Shown: positions 31,708 to 39,993 of the stretch, piece after piece
Layout of the letters: every line of letters begins with the position of its first letter
How positions within the stretch are numbered: the first letter of the stretch is position 1
DNA from: Actinoplanes palleronii
GTDB taxonomy: Bacteria; Actinomycetota; Actinomycetes; Mycobacteriales; Micromonosporaceae
Direction: 5' to 3'
Assembly (NCBI RefSeq): GCF_016862315.1
Contig: NZ_BOMS01000125.1
Location: 1 to 41,661 of the forward strand
DNA length: 41,661 bases
Program-made: the position numbers and the translations under genes
Notes under the pieces: generated by a model
Seen by the model: only the letters and a program-made list of their open reading frames with translations
Told to the model about the DNA's origin: nothing
The model's database searches: none

Positions 31708-32211
31708 TCAGCTGTGCTCTTCGATGTACTTCTCCGGGTCCTTGTTGTGGAAGTCCAGACCCTTGCCCTGCGGGTGGTCGGCGAAGAACTTCAGCCACTT
31801 CGCGCCCAGCTCGGCCCGCAGTTCCGGAGTCGCGTGCTTGCGGAAGTCCGGCAGCACCTCGTCCTCCTCCTCGGCCAGGTGCTCACTGTTCTCGGTGCGC
31901 GCCTGCCACACCCCGGCCCACCACGGGTCCGAGCCGACCGGGTGCTTGCCCGCCTCGGCGATCCCGTCGCGGATCTTGTTGTGGTCCTTGATCGCGTCGT
32001 CGGTCTCCTCTTCCGCCTCGTCACCACCGCTGTCGGTGAGCAGGTGCGGGTAGAGGATCTCCTCCTCGGCGTCCGCGTGAATGTCGAGATGCAGTGCCAG
32101 CGGCTCCCAGACAGCCTTCAGCTGCTCCGCACCCTTGGCATCGTCAAGCCGAGCGAACCCCACCCGAAACGTGTGGTGATCCTCCATGATCAGTGCCGTG
32201 ATGTCGTCCAT
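31708..32211 (-). CDS. Hemerythrin HHE-domain protein
   Basis: The 167-residue helical protein has the HHE di-iron pattern: EDHHTFR near residue 10-16, LHLDIHADAEEEILYPHL near 41-58, KDHNKIRD near 75-82 and SEHLAEEEDEVLP near 111-123. His and Glu ligands for a non-haem di-iron centre are all in place. The tail (about 130-167) is Lys-rich. Such proteins bind oxygen or NO or take part in iron and oxidative-stress responses. The ATG 32211 is used, since upstream in-frame sequence has no features of the family. It stands alone, convergent with the interrupted gene. Confidence 0.87.
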   Translation of the reverse strand: MDDITALIMEDHHTFRVGFARLDDAKGAEQLKAVWEPLALHLDIHADAEEEILYPHLLTDSGGDEAEEETDDAIKDHNKIRDGIAEAGKHPVGSDPWWAGVWQARTENSEHLAEEEDEVLPDFRKHATPELRAELGAKWLKFFADHPQGKGLDFHNKDPEKYIEEHS

Positions 32212-32326
32212 CCCAGCAGGGTACGACCGATCGCCCGGCCCCGCCCGGCAGGACAGCGTGGTTCCCCCGGCCCACTGCCGGCCCAGCCGGGCCGCGCACA
32301 TCACCAGGTAACGCTGCCCCGGACGG

Positions 32327-33319
32327 CTACATCACCGGCCGGTAGCGGCCCAGCACGTCCACCGCCTGCGCGGTGATGTCGGCGATCACCGAGGACGCGC
32401 CCTTCACCCCGTCGACCAGACCGACCCCCTGCCCGGCCAGCAGCGGCATCTCCTCGAGATCGCCGCTGGTCGCGCGGGTCGGCACCAGGTTCGAGAACCG
32501 CGGGATCTCGATCTCCGGCCCGCCCAGGCTGGTCCGCCCGATCACCGGCCGGGCCGCGTCGGCCGCCGGGGGCTGCTCGGTCACCCGGTTCCGCAGGATC
32601 CGCATCGGGTTGAACTCCGGGGTCTCCGGGCCGAACAGCGACGTCCGTACCGTCTCGGTCGCCTCCGCCGCCACCAGCCGCTCCTTGTACCCCTCGTGCG
32701 CGCCGGACTCGTCGGTGGCGACCAGCCGGGTCCCGATCCACGCGCCGTCCGCCCCGAGCATCAGCGCCGCCGCCAGCCCGCGCCCGTCGGCGATCCCGCC
32801 GGCCGCGAGCACCAGGGCCGGCGCGACCGCGTCCACCACCAGCGGCACCAGCACGAACGTCGGCAACGTCGCATAGTTGTGCCCGCCGGCCTCCAGGCCC
32901 TGCGCGACCACCACGTCCACGCCGGCGTCCACCGCCCGCTTCGCCGCGTCGACCGTTCCGACCTGCTCGAACACCCGCACCCCGGCCATCTGCAGCCGGT
33001 CGATCCAGGCCCGTGGCGGGTGTCCCCAGTGGAACGACGCGACCGGCACACCCGCCGCGCACACCGCGTCGATCTGGTCGTCCTGAGTGAACCCGGTGAT
33101 GAAGTTGACGTTGAACGGCCGATCGGTGCCCGCCTTGATCCCGGCGATGACCTGGGTGAGCGCCGGCGCGGGCAGCATGCCGACGCCCAGCGCGCCGAGC
33201 GCTCCGGCGTTGCTGACCGCGACCGGCAACTCCGGCGTCATGGCGACGAACGCCATGCCGGCCTGCGCGATCGGTGTGGTCAGTCCGAATTCCGCGGTGA
33301 ACCTGGTTCGCAGCTCCAT
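32327..33319 (-). CDS. Nitronate monooxygenase / 2-nitropropane dioxygenase family flavoprotein
   Basis: The 330-residue TIM-barrel flavoenzyme starts RTRFTAEFGLTTPIAQAGMA, the FMN-family opening. It then has the strand-loop features VSNAGALGALGVGM, VVVAQGLEAGGHNY, LVLAAGGIADGRGLAAALML and GADGAWIGTRLVAT, which is the FMN phosphate-binding region. Members oxidise nitronates or reduce quinones and enoyl-ACP. No partner gene is adjacent. The start is ATG 33319; a 154-bp gap to the divergent STAS-kinase gene holds several small inverted repeats (for example CTGCCGGATGGCAG around 33404) and probably both promoters. Confidence 0.88.
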   Translation of the reverse strand: MELRTRFTAEFGLTTPIAQAGMAFVAMTPELPVAVSNAGALGALGVGMLPAPALTQVIAGIKAGTDRPFNVNFITGFTQDDQIDAVCAAGVPVASFHWGHPPRAWIDRLQMAGVRVFEQVGTVDAAKRAVDAGVDVVVAQGLEAGGHNYATLPTFVLVPLVVDAVAPALVLAAGGIADGRGLAAALMLGADGAWIGTRLVATDESGAHEGYKERLVAAEATETVRTSLFGPETPEFNPMRILRNRVTEQPPAADAARPVIGRTSLGGPEIEIPRFSNLVPTRATSGDLEEMPLLAGQGVGLVDGVKGASSVIADITAQAVDVLGRYRPVM

Positions 33320-33473
33320 CCGACCGACGATGGCACGACCGGCCGCGTGATCCTGTCAGCCGAAGGACAGAGCCGGGTGTAGAAACTCATCCAGTGGGCA
33401 TACTGCCGGATGGCAGGAAGACAGGTGGCAAATCGTATGCGGGATTTGCCGGTACCTCGGCGAGAATGGCGAT

Positions 33474-34211
33474 ATGGCGGGGATCAGCTGCACGGTCAGC
33501 CAGGTGGGCACCCGGACCGTGGTCCGGCTCGCCGGTGACCTGTGCGCGCAGACCGCGCCGCAGATCCGTGCCACGCTGCTGAAATGCCTTGTCGAGCAGC
33601 CCGACGCGGTGATCGCCGAGCTGTCCGGCCTGGAGGTGCGCGAGCCGGTGGCGCTTGCCGTCTTCGGCTCGGTGGCCCGCCAGGCAGCCATGTGGCCGGG
33701 CACTCCGCTGCTGCTCAGCGACCCGGGCGACGAGATCGCCGAGCACTTCGCCACCGGTCGCTACGGCCGGCTGCCGGTGCTCGCCAGCACCACCGAGGCG
33801 CTGCGGGTCGAGCACCGCGATCAGATGCCGTGGCTGGCCGACAGCCTGCTGCCGGTCTCCGGCGCGGCCGCGCACGCCCGCTGGCTGGCCGGGGAGGCGT
33901 GCGCCCGGTGGGATCTGCCGCATCTGAGCGACCCGGCCCGGATCGTGGCGGGGGAGCTGGTCACGAACGCGGCGGTGCACGCCGGCACGATGATCGACCT
34001 GCGGTTCTCGCTCGGGCGCCGCTGTCTGCTCATCGCGGTGCGGGACGGGTCGAGCGCTGCACCCCGTACCGAAGAGGGGTTTTCCCTGACAACGACCGCG
34101 CCGCGCGGGCTTCTCCTGGTGGAGCAATTCGCCAGGCGTTGGGGCACGGTCCCGGCCGAGGGCGGCAAGGTCGTCTGGGCCACCCTCGCACGTGCGGATC
34201 CAGCCCGCTGA
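33474..34211 (+). CDS. STAS domain fused to RsbW-like anti-sigma kinase domain
   Basis: The 245-residue protein has an N-terminal STAS-like domain (about 1-110; VSQVGTRTVVRLAGDLCAQT, DAVIAELSGLEVREPVALAV) and a C-terminal GHKL ATPase of the RsbW/SpoIIAB kind (about 130-240). The ATPase has an N box (DPARIVAGELVTNAAVHAG) and a G box (TTAPRGLLLVEQFARRWG). This joins an antagonist-type and a kinase-type module in one chain. It is convergent with a free STAS protein and close to a SigF-like sigma factor, so the three genes look like a partner-switching system. A full kinase site should be checked, because the canonical DxGxG (here RDGSSA) is altered; it may be a weak or dead kinase acting by binding. 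Confidence 0.85.
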   Translation: MAGISCTVSQVGTRTVVRLAGDLCAQTAPQIRATLLKCLVEQPDAVIAELSGLEVREPVALAVFGSVARQAAMWPGTPLLLSDPGDEIAEHFATGRYGRLPVLASTTEALRVEHRDQMPWLADSLLPVSGAAAHARWLAGEACARWDLPHLSDPARIVAGELVTNAAVHAGTMIDLRFSLGRRCLLIAVRDGSSAAPRTEEGFSLTTTAPRGLLLVEQFARRWGTVPAEGGKVVWATLARADPAR

Positions 34212-34213
34212 CG

Positions 34214-34229
34214 ACCGATTTTTATCGGT
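34214..34229. terminator. Small hairpin between convergent genes
   Basis: ACCGAT and ATCGGT pair perfectly around a TTTT loop, 2 bp after the stop at 34211. It is short and AT-rich. The same 17-mer CGATTTTTATCGGTACG also occurs inside the permease gene at 8483-8499, so it may serve another purpose. Confidence 0.4.
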
Positions 34230-34256
34230 ACGAACAATCGGGCGTCCGTCCGTAGG

Positions 34257-34616
34257 CTACGAGCCGAGTCGCGCCCGTGAGGCCGGTGCGCGGCGGACCG
34301 CGGTCTGGAAGAGGCTGAGCAGCCCGGTGGTCGCGAGCACCCCGTGCACCACGCCCCGCGGATTGACCACCTGGTACGCCCGGCCGTGCTGCAGCGCCGC
34401 GGCCCGGCCCTCCAGCAGCGCCCGGATGCCCGCCGCGGCCAGGAACCGCACCTTCTCCAAGTCGATGACCAGCATCGTCACGCCGGGCTGCGCGGCAGCG
34501 TTGGCGACTATCTCGGCCAGCGCGTCGCTGACCTCGTCGTCGATCTCACCGCGGACCGCGAGGCGGATGACCCCCGCGCCGTCGTCGTGCTTGCTCACCG
34601 CGAACGAGCCCGTCAT
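34257..34616 (-). CDS. STAS-domain anti-anti-sigma factor
   Basis: The 119-residue single STAS domain contains GVIRLAVRGEIDDEVSDALA, TMLVIDLEKVRFLAAAGIRA and the C-terminal HGVLATTGLLSLF. The phospho-acceptor region is FLAAAGIRALLEG, in which the usual Ser is replaced by Ala (FLaAAG versus the classical FLDSSG/FLSSAG pattern), so phosphorylation control may be lost or moved. The start is ATG 34616, behind GGGGGAAAG. It probably binds the RsbW-like partner at 33474 and frees the sigma factor at 34775. It is preceded by a 158-bp gap which can hold its promoter. Confidence 0.87.
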   Translation of the reverse strand: MTGSFAVSKHDDGAGVIRLAVRGEIDDEVSDALAEIVANAAAQPGVTMLVIDLEKVRFLAAAGIRALLEGRAAALQHGRAYQVVNPRGVVHGVLATTGLLSLFQTAVRRAPASRARLGS

Positions 34617-34774
34617 CTTTCCCCCGCCCGGAATGCTGTGCCAGGGTCCCCGCAGGCGACGGCCCGGTGTGGACCGACGGCGTGGACTTGTCACCCTAAC
34701 CGTGGCGGGCCCGATCCGCACAGGGTCGGCGTTCCGGTCGGCTGTCCGAGGGAATCCGGACACCGGACGGCCCG

Positions 34775-35878
34775 CTACGCCTCGGTCAGCAGCTCGCGCA
34801 GGCCGGCGATGACGAGGACCCGGGCGACGGCCGGCTGCACTCCGGTGAGGACCATCGGCACGCCCCGGCCACGGGCCACCGCACGCACCGCGACCAGCAT
34901 CCCGATCCCGGCCGCGCTCAGCAGCGGCACCCGGGACAGGTCCACTGTCAGCCGCCGCCCCCGGACGCAGCCGACGGTCGCGGCGACCAGCGCCCGGCGC
35001 ACCTGGTCGGCGTTGTCCCGGTCGATCTCGCCGTGCACCGCCGCCCGGACGCCACCGGACCGGGCCTTGACCAGCACCCGGTGCTCCGGCCCGCCGGCGC
35101 CGGTCCACGGTGGCGGGGTGTCCGACAGCATCGCCTCGCGCAGCCAGGTCAGGGTGCGCCCGAGCAGCCGGGACACGTGCATCTGCGAGATGCCCAGCTC
35201 GTCGGCGATCTCCGCCTGGCTCAGGTTGCCCCAGAACCGCAGGGCCAGCAGCCGCCGTTCGCGGCCCGGCAGCTCGCACAGCAGCCCCGCCACGGTGGTC
35301 CGATCGTCGACCAGGGACAGCTTGCCGTCCAGGTCACCGAAGAGGTCACCCACCTCGGCGCCGTCGGCGTCACCGAGCGGCGCGTTGAGCGACTCGGTGC
35401 TGTGCGCGGCCGCCGAGGTCTGCGCGCCGACCACCTCGGCCTCCTCGAGACCCAGGTGACCGGCCAGCTCGGCGACGGTCGGGGTGCGGGCCAGTTCGGC
35501 GGTCAGCACGGTACGGGCGTGGATGAACTCGAGCACCCGGTCCTGCTGGCCGCGGGGCACGTGGACCCCCCAGGTGTGGTCCCGGAAGTGCCGCTTGATC
35601 TCCCCGGTGATCGTCGTGATCGCGTACGCCGTGAACGAGCCGCGCCCCGGATCGAACCGGTCCACGGTCTTCACCAGCGCCAGCCGGGCCACCTGCTCCA
35701 GATCGTCGGCCGGCTCGCCGCGACCGCGGTACCGGCGGGCCAGCCGCCCGGCGAAGGGCAGGGCCGCCCGGACGAACCGGTCGCGCAGCCGCCGCCGGGC
35801 CGGTGGATCCGCCACGAGCACGGCGCGGGCATAACGGTCCGCGAGGACGTCCAGGTCCTCGTACACGTCCGGCACCAC
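34775..35878 (-). CDS. SigF/SigB-type sigma factor with C-terminal STAS domain
   Basis: The 367-residue fusion has a group-3 sigma factor part of about 255 residues: region 2 (about 25-110; RRYRGRGEPADDLEQVARLA, RFDPGRGSFTAYAITTITGE, IKRHFRDHTWGVHVPRGQQD), region 3 (about 115-165) and region 4 (about 205-255; LPGRERRLLALRFWGNLSQA, EIADELGISQMHVSRLLGRT). A short linker (DTPPPWTGAGGPE) leads to a STAS domain (about 270-365; VKARSGGVRAAVHGEIDRDN, LTVDLSRVPLLSAAGIGMLV). The STAS domain keeps LLSAAG, close to the phospho-Ser motif. Start GTG 35878 or 35875 (GGGGGTG upstream); uncertain by one codon. A sigma factor carrying its own antagonist domain is unusual and fits the neighbouring partner-switch genes. 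Confidence 0.88.
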   Translation of the reverse strand: MVPDVYEDLDVLADRYARAVLVADPPARRRLRDRFVRAALPFAGRLARRYRGRGEPADDLEQVARLALVKTVDRFDPGRGSFTAYAITTITGEIKRHFRDHTWGVHVPRGQQDRVLEFIHARTVLTAELARTPTVAELAGHLGLEEAEVVGAQTSAAAHSTESLNAPLGDADGAEVGDLFGDLDGKLSLVDDRTTVAGLLCELPGRERRLLALRFWGNLSQAEIADELGISQMHVSRLLGRTLTWLREAMLSDTPPPWTGAGGPEHRVLVKARSGGVRAAVHGEIDRDNADQVRRALVAATVGCVRGRRLTVDLSRVPLLSAAGIGMLVAVRAVARGRGVPMVLTGVQPAVARVLVIAGLRELLTEA

Positions 35879-36010
35879 ATCACCCCCGTTGCAGGGCTGT
35901 GCCCCCTTACCGGCGGGGCAAACCTACGGAATTCCGGCAATTCTGGCACAGGTTCGACGTTCACCGCGATTCCGGCATGCGACCGATAGCGCCTGGATAG
36001 CGTGATCGGC

Positions 36011-37861
36011 ATGGCCGGCGAAGCGGAGACGGACACCGGCGCCGCGGACTGGTCCGGGCACATCATCGTCTGCGGTCTCGACGACGTCGGCCTGCGGACC
36101 GTCGAGCAGCTCTACCACGCCGGCGTCCGCGTCGTCGTGGTCGAGGACGACGCGGACCCGCGGCTGGTCCGGGTGGTCCGCGGCTGGGGCGTGCCGGTCG
36201 TGGTCGGCAGCCCGCGCCTGCAGGAGACCCTCGACGAGGCCGGCCTGCCCGGCGCGGTCGCGGTGATCTGCGTGCTCGCCGACGACCTGCACACCCTGGA
36301 GGCCGCGCTGCTGATGCGCGAGCGGCGCCCGGACGTGCGGGTGGTGGTCCAGCTGCGCAATCCGGCGGTCGGCCGGGCTATGTCGGCGATGCAGATCAGC
36401 GTCCTCGACGTGGCCGGGCTGTCCGCGCCGTCGGTCGTCGAGGCCTGCCTGCGGACCGGCACCCACGAACTCGACCTGGACGGCCACCCGTTCGTCGCGG
36501 CCCAGGTCACCGCGGACTTCACCGGCACGCTGCGCTCCCGCTACGGCTCGCTCGCCCCGCTCGCGGTCACCCCGGCGACCGGCGCCGACGTGGTGATCTG
36601 TCCCGGCCGCGACCACCCGGTGCGGCCCGGTGACCTGGTCACCCTGCTGGCCTCCCCGGACGAACTCACCGCGGCCGGCGTGATCGACGGCGGCGAGGAC
36701 CCGGCTGACGCCGGACCCGGTCGGTGGGCACGAGGGCTGAATCTGATCGGGTCCGTCTGGCGCGCGCTGGACCGGCGATTCCTGTACGCCCTGATCGCAC
36801 TGATCCTGCTGCTGAACACGTCGATCCTGATCCTGCAGCTCGGCTACCGGGAGCCGGACGGCACGCGGATGTCCCTGCTCGACGCGGTGTACTTCTCGGT
36901 CGAGTCGATCGCCACGGTCGGCTACGGCGACTTCAACTTCCGCGACCAGGAGCCCTGGCTGCGCTGCTTCGCGATCGCCCTGATGGTGCTCGGGGCGTGT
37001 TTCGCCGCCACGTTCATCGCCCTGCTCACCAACGTCCTGGTCTCCATCAAGATCCAAGAGGCGCTGGGCGACCGCCTGCTCGACCGGCTCACCGACCACG
37101 TCGTGGTGATCGGCATCGGCTCGGTCGGCGTCCGCGTGGTGGAACGCCTGCGCGCGACCGGCACCGAGGTCGTGGTGATCGAGTCCGACGAGCACAACCG
37201 CTACGTCGACCAGGTGCGCGACAGCGGCGTACCGGTGATCATCGCGGACGCCACGCTGACCCGGACCCTCGACCGGGTCCAGCTCGGCTCGGCCCGCGCG
37301 GTCGCCGTGCTCACCAACGACGACCTGGTCAACCTGGAGACCGGCCTGGCCGTGCGGGACCGGCTCGGCGAGCGGTGGGGCGAGGTCCCGGTGGTGCTGC
37401 GACTCTTCGACCGTACGCTCGCGGCCACCGTCGAACGCACCTTCGGCCTGGGGCTGGCCCGGTCCACGGCGGCGCTGGCCGCGCCATGGTTCGTCGGGGC
37501 GGCGCTCGGGCTGGACGTGCTCGCCACGTTCTACGTCGGCGCGCAGCTGATGCTGGTCGGGCGGCTGACGGTGGCGCCGGGTGGCGGGCTGGACGGGCTG
37601 GCCATGCAGGATTTGTCGGCGCGTACCCGGGTGGTGGCGATCCGCCGGGTCGCCGATCGCGGAGTGCTGGAGCATCCACCACGGAGGGACACCCGGTTCG
37701 CGGCCGGGGACGAGGCCTATCTGATCGGGCCCTACGAGGAGTTGCTGCAGGTGCTGCGGAGGGACGCGTTGTCGACCAGCGGCCTGGCGCCGGGCGGCAG
37801 CGGTCCGGTGCCGGGCGGCTCCGCTGCGGTCGGCTCCGAAAATGTCGTACCCCGGCGATAG
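36011..37861 (+). CDS. Potassium channel with RCK (TrkA-N) domains before and after the pore
   Basis: The 616-residue protein has a TrkA-N/RCK module first (about 15-230; HIIVCGLDDVGLRTVEQLYH), then a two-segment ion channel (TM1 about 255-277, pore helix and filter TVGYGDF at 302-308, TM2 about 318-343), and a second RCK module (about 360-600; HVVVIGIGSVGVRVVERLRA). The filter is the classical K+ signature. Most prokaryotic RCK channels have the RCK after the pore; here one also precedes it. The N-terminal GLDDVG and the second GIGSVG are Rossmann loops. The C-terminal 30 residues are Gly/Ser/Pro-rich. Start ATG 36011 or GTG 36002; they differ by three residues. It stands alone, divergent from the sigma gene. 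Confidence 0.92.
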   Translation: MAGEAETDTGAADWSGHIIVCGLDDVGLRTVEQLYHAGVRVVVVEDDADPRLVRVVRGWGVPVVVGSPRLQETLDEAGLPGAVAVICVLADDLHTLEAALLMRERRPDVRVVVQLRNPAVGRAMSAMQISVLDVAGLSAPSVVEACLRTGTHELDLDGHPFVAAQVTADFTGTLRSRYGSLAPLAVTPATGADVVICPGRDHPVRPGDLVTLLASPDELTAAGVIDGGEDPADAGPGRWARGLNLIGSVWRALDRRFLYALIALILLLNTSILILQLGYREPDGTRMSLLDAVYFSVESIATVGYGDFNFRDQEPWLRCFAIALMVLGACFAATFIALLTNVLVSIKIQEALGDRLLDRLTDHVVVIGIGSVGVRVVERLRATGTEVVVIESDEHNRYVDQVRDSGVPVIIADATLTRTLDRVQLGSARAVAVLTNDDLVNLETGLAVRDRLGERWGEVPVVLRLFDRTLAATVERTFGLGLARSTAALAAPWFVGAALGLDVLATFYVGAQLMLVGRLTVAPGGGLDGLAMQDLSARTRVVAIRRVADRGVLEHPPRRDTRFAAGDEAYLIGPYEELLQVLRRDALSTSGLAPGGSGPVPGGSAAVGSENVVPRR

Positions 37862-37901
37862 CTTCTCTCCTGTCCGAGACGAGCTCTTTCTGGAGGTCCC
37901 G

Positions 37902-38219
37902 ATGTACCGGCAGGGCGATGTGCTGATCATCCCGGTGGACCAGGCCGAGGTGCCCGCGTGCGCGCCGGTGCCCCACGACCGCCGCGGCCGGATGGTGCTG
38001 GCGCGCGGCGAGGCGACCGGGCACGCCCACGTGGTCGGCGGTCCCGGCCTGCGCCTGGTCGCCGATCTGGACGACCCGGAGCGGATGTTCGTCGAGGTGC
38101 CGACGCACGGCCGGGTCTCGCACGAGGAGCACGGTCCGATCGCGCTCCCCGCCGGGCACTACCGGGTCGTCCGCCAGCGGGAGTACATTCCTGGCGCGTT
38201 CCGTCCGGTCGCCGACTGA
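37902..38219 (+). CDS. Small protein of a QGDVL-type family, function unknown
   Basis: The 105-residue protein opens MYRQGDVLIIPVDQAEVPAC, and contains VLARGEATGHAHVV and an EVPTHGRVSHEEHGPIALP stretch ending in PAGHYRVVRQREYIP. It is beta-rich, soluble, with several conserved-looking His (GHAHVV, SHEEH, GHY), which could bind metal. I recall proteins with this opening in actinobacteria, cyanobacteria and phages but no function. The ATG has GGAGGT 5 nt upstream. The stop overlaps the ATG of the next small ORF by one base (TGATG). The DUF6745-like gene follows 600 bp later on the same strand. An earlier in-frame start would overlap the channel gene and lacks a ribosome site. Confidence 0.8.
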   Translation: MYRQGDVLIIPVDQAEVPACAPVPHDRRGRMVLARGEATGHAHVVGGPGLRLVADLDDPERMFVEVPTHGRVSHEEHGPIALPAGHYRVVRQREYIPGAFRPVAD

Positions 38220-38476
38220 TGGCCACGCTCACCGACCGCCTTCTCCGCAGCCGCGGGATCGTGGAGGCCGACGGGTTCGGGCTTCCGCCAGGCCGTCGGG
38301 TGCCGGCCCACGACGGATTCGGGTTTCCCCCTGGCCGCCGGGTGGCAGGGCCGTTCGCCGGCCGGGTGGGGGTGGCGCTTCCGGCCGGGTTCCGGCCGAT
38401 GGACCACGAGGGTTACGAGTTCTCCGGCCGGCCGCCGGGTGCCCGGGCCAACGCGTTGCCAGTTCCCTGCGGCTGA
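38219..38476 (+). CDS. Small hypothetical protein with internal repeat
   Basis: The 85-residue ORF is coupled to the previous gene by TGATG. It contains a near-duplicate DGFGLPPGRRV / DGFGFPPGRRV spaced 16 residues apart. The rest is Gly/Pro/Arg-rich, with no signal peptide or membrane segment. GC3 bias is present but the composition is low-complexity, so it may be a genuine small companion of the QGDVL protein or a decayed remnant. It ends right before the 38-bp tandem array. Confidence 0.5.
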   Translation: MATLTDRLLRSRGIVEADGFGLPPGRRVPAHDGFGFPPGRRVAGPFAGRVGVALPAGFRPMDHEGYEFSGRPPGARANALPVPCG

Positions 38477-38826
38477 ATCCGGCAGCAATGACACGGACCC
38501 GCGCCGCCGCGTCGGGCTCCTGCGCCCCGGTCGCCCTTGCGCGTCGGGCTCCTGTGCTCGGGTCGTCTTCGCCCTTGTGCGTCGGGCTCCTGCGCTTGGG
38601 TCGTCTTCGCCCTCGCGCGTCGGGCTCCTGTGCTCGGGTCGTCTTCGCCCTCGCGCGTCGGGCTCCTGCGCTCCGGGCGACATCCGCTCGGCCTCGACGG
38701 CGAGTGGGCTGTCGCTGGCCCGCTCCGCCAGGGTTCCGTTCGTTGGCGGCGTCTGGTCGCTGATCCGCTCTGCAAGGTTTCGTTTCCGCTCCGCGGCTGA
38801 GGCCGGGGTTCCCTGAAAGGTTCGCG
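38477..38826. other. Gene-free stretch with a 38-bp array
   Basis: 350 bases between the small ORF and the DUF6745-like gene. Half is the tandem array at 38509-38690. The remainder includes the ribosome site GAAAGG for the gene at 38827. Open frames across the array are not coding, because the 38-bp unit is not a multiple of three. Confidence 0.6.
38509..38690. repeat. 38-bp tandem repeat array
   Basis: Units start with GCGTCGGGCTCCTG at 38509 (a shorter 32-bp unit), 38541, 38579, 38617 and 38655; the last is diverged after about 20 bp. The middle three are 38 bp each, with core GGTCGTCTTCGCCCT. Because 38 is not divisible by three, a coding origin is unlikely. Confidence 0.85.
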
Positions 38827-39984
38827 ATGAAGCTGACTCACGAGCAGGAGGCGATGGCCGCGGCCGTCGAGGACCAGTGGCTGGCCGCGGCCGTGGAGAC
38901 CGCTCCGGCCGTGCGGGCCGAGGCGGAGGCCGGGGTCCGCGAGGCATACCGGCTGGCCGGCGCGACCCCGCCCGAGCGGATCTACTGGTTCGGGTCGCCG
39001 CGCGCGGGCGCGGCGGCTGTGGCGCTGCTCGCCGGCGCGCCCGGGCCCGGCCCGGACGACCCGGCCTGGTTCGCCGAGGCGCACGCCGAGCTGCGCCGCC
39101 AGGGCTGGACACCGGGCGAGACCGCCGGCCGGTCGCTGCGCCGCCGGGTGCGGACCGAGCCGTGGGCGGCCGCGCGCCAGGCGGCGGTCGAGGCACTGGG
39201 CGCTGACGGCTGGGCCCAGCTCAGCGCCGCCGCCGGCCGCCGTTCGTGGGCGCTGGTGATGGACCTGATCGCCGGTCGGCTGCGGCTGCGGCTCGGCGAG
39301 GACATCGCCACCGAGTTCCCGGGCGAGACCGGCCGGGCGGTCCGCCGCCCGGTGCTCGACGCCATCTACGGTCAGCACGACGGCACCTGGCTGAGCACGT
39401 TCGAGGCCGCCGACCGGCTGCTCCCGGAGGCCGGCCTGACCCGCGGCCTGACCGGTCTGGCCCAGGTGGCCCGGCACACCGGCTGGTGGTGGGCGAACGA
39501 GCTGGCCGCCGTGCTGACCGAGCGGCCGGGTCTGCTGGCCCGCGACAACGTCGGCCGGCTGCACCGCGGCGAGGGTGCCGCCATGGAGTTCCCCGACGGC
39601 TGGGGCCTGTGGGCCTGGCGCGGCATGCCGATCCCGGCCACCCTGGCCGCCGAGTTGCCGTCGCTCACCGTCGACCGCATCCAGCGTGAGGACAACGCCG
39701 AGATCCGCCGGGTGATGCTGGAGCACTACGGCTACGAGCGCTACCTCCGCGACGCCGGCGCTCGCCAGCTGAACGCCGACGAGACCGGCACCCTGTGGTT
39801 TCTCGACCTCCCCGGCGACGAGCCCCTGGTCATGGTCGAGGTCATCAACGCCACCCCGGAGCCCGACGGCACCAGCCGCGTCTACTGGCTCCGCGTCCCG
39901 CCGCAGACGAGGACCGCCCGGGAGGGCGTCGCCTGGACCTTCGCCCTGACCGCCGAGGAATACCACCCCATGGTCCAGACCTGA
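38827..39984 (+). CDS. DUF6745-like protein, function unknown
   Basis: The 385-residue protein begins MKLTHEQEAMAAAVEDQWLA and has an N-terminal helical part with EAYRLAGATPPERIYWFGSP, which fits the DUF6745 pattern of a Tyr-x-x-Ala-Gly helix followed by a W-x-x-SP box. The central part is Ala/Arg-rich helical (about 60-240). The C-terminal domain (about 260-385) has WAWRGMPIPATLA, then RVMLEHYGYERYLRDAGARQ, and ends in a strand-rich region with LWFLDLPGDEPLVMVEVINA and PPQTRTAREGVAWTFALT. No catalytic motif can be identified. Family members I recall occur near small proteins and sometimes leucine-rich proteins. The ATG has GAAAGG 6 nt upstream. The stop is followed by a long hairpin. Confidence 0.78.
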   Translation: MKLTHEQEAMAAAVEDQWLAAAVETAPAVRAEAEAGVREAYRLAGATPPERIYWFGSPRAGAAAVALLAGAPGPGPDDPAWFAEAHAELRRQGWTPGETAGRSLRRRVRTEPWAAARQAAVEALGADGWAQLSAAAGRRSWALVMDLIAGRLRLRLGEDIATEFPGETGRAVRRPVLDAIYGQHDGTWLSTFEAADRLLPEAGLTRGLTGLAQVARHTGWWWANELAAVLTERPGLLARDNVGRLHRGEGAAMEFPDGWGLWAWRGMPIPATLAAELPSLTVDRIQREDNAEIRRVMLEHYGYERYLRDAGARQLNADETGTLWFLDLPGDEPLVMVEVINATPEPDGTSRVYWLRVPPQTRTAREGVAWTFALTAEEYHPMVQT

Positions 39985-39993
39985 CCCACAGCC

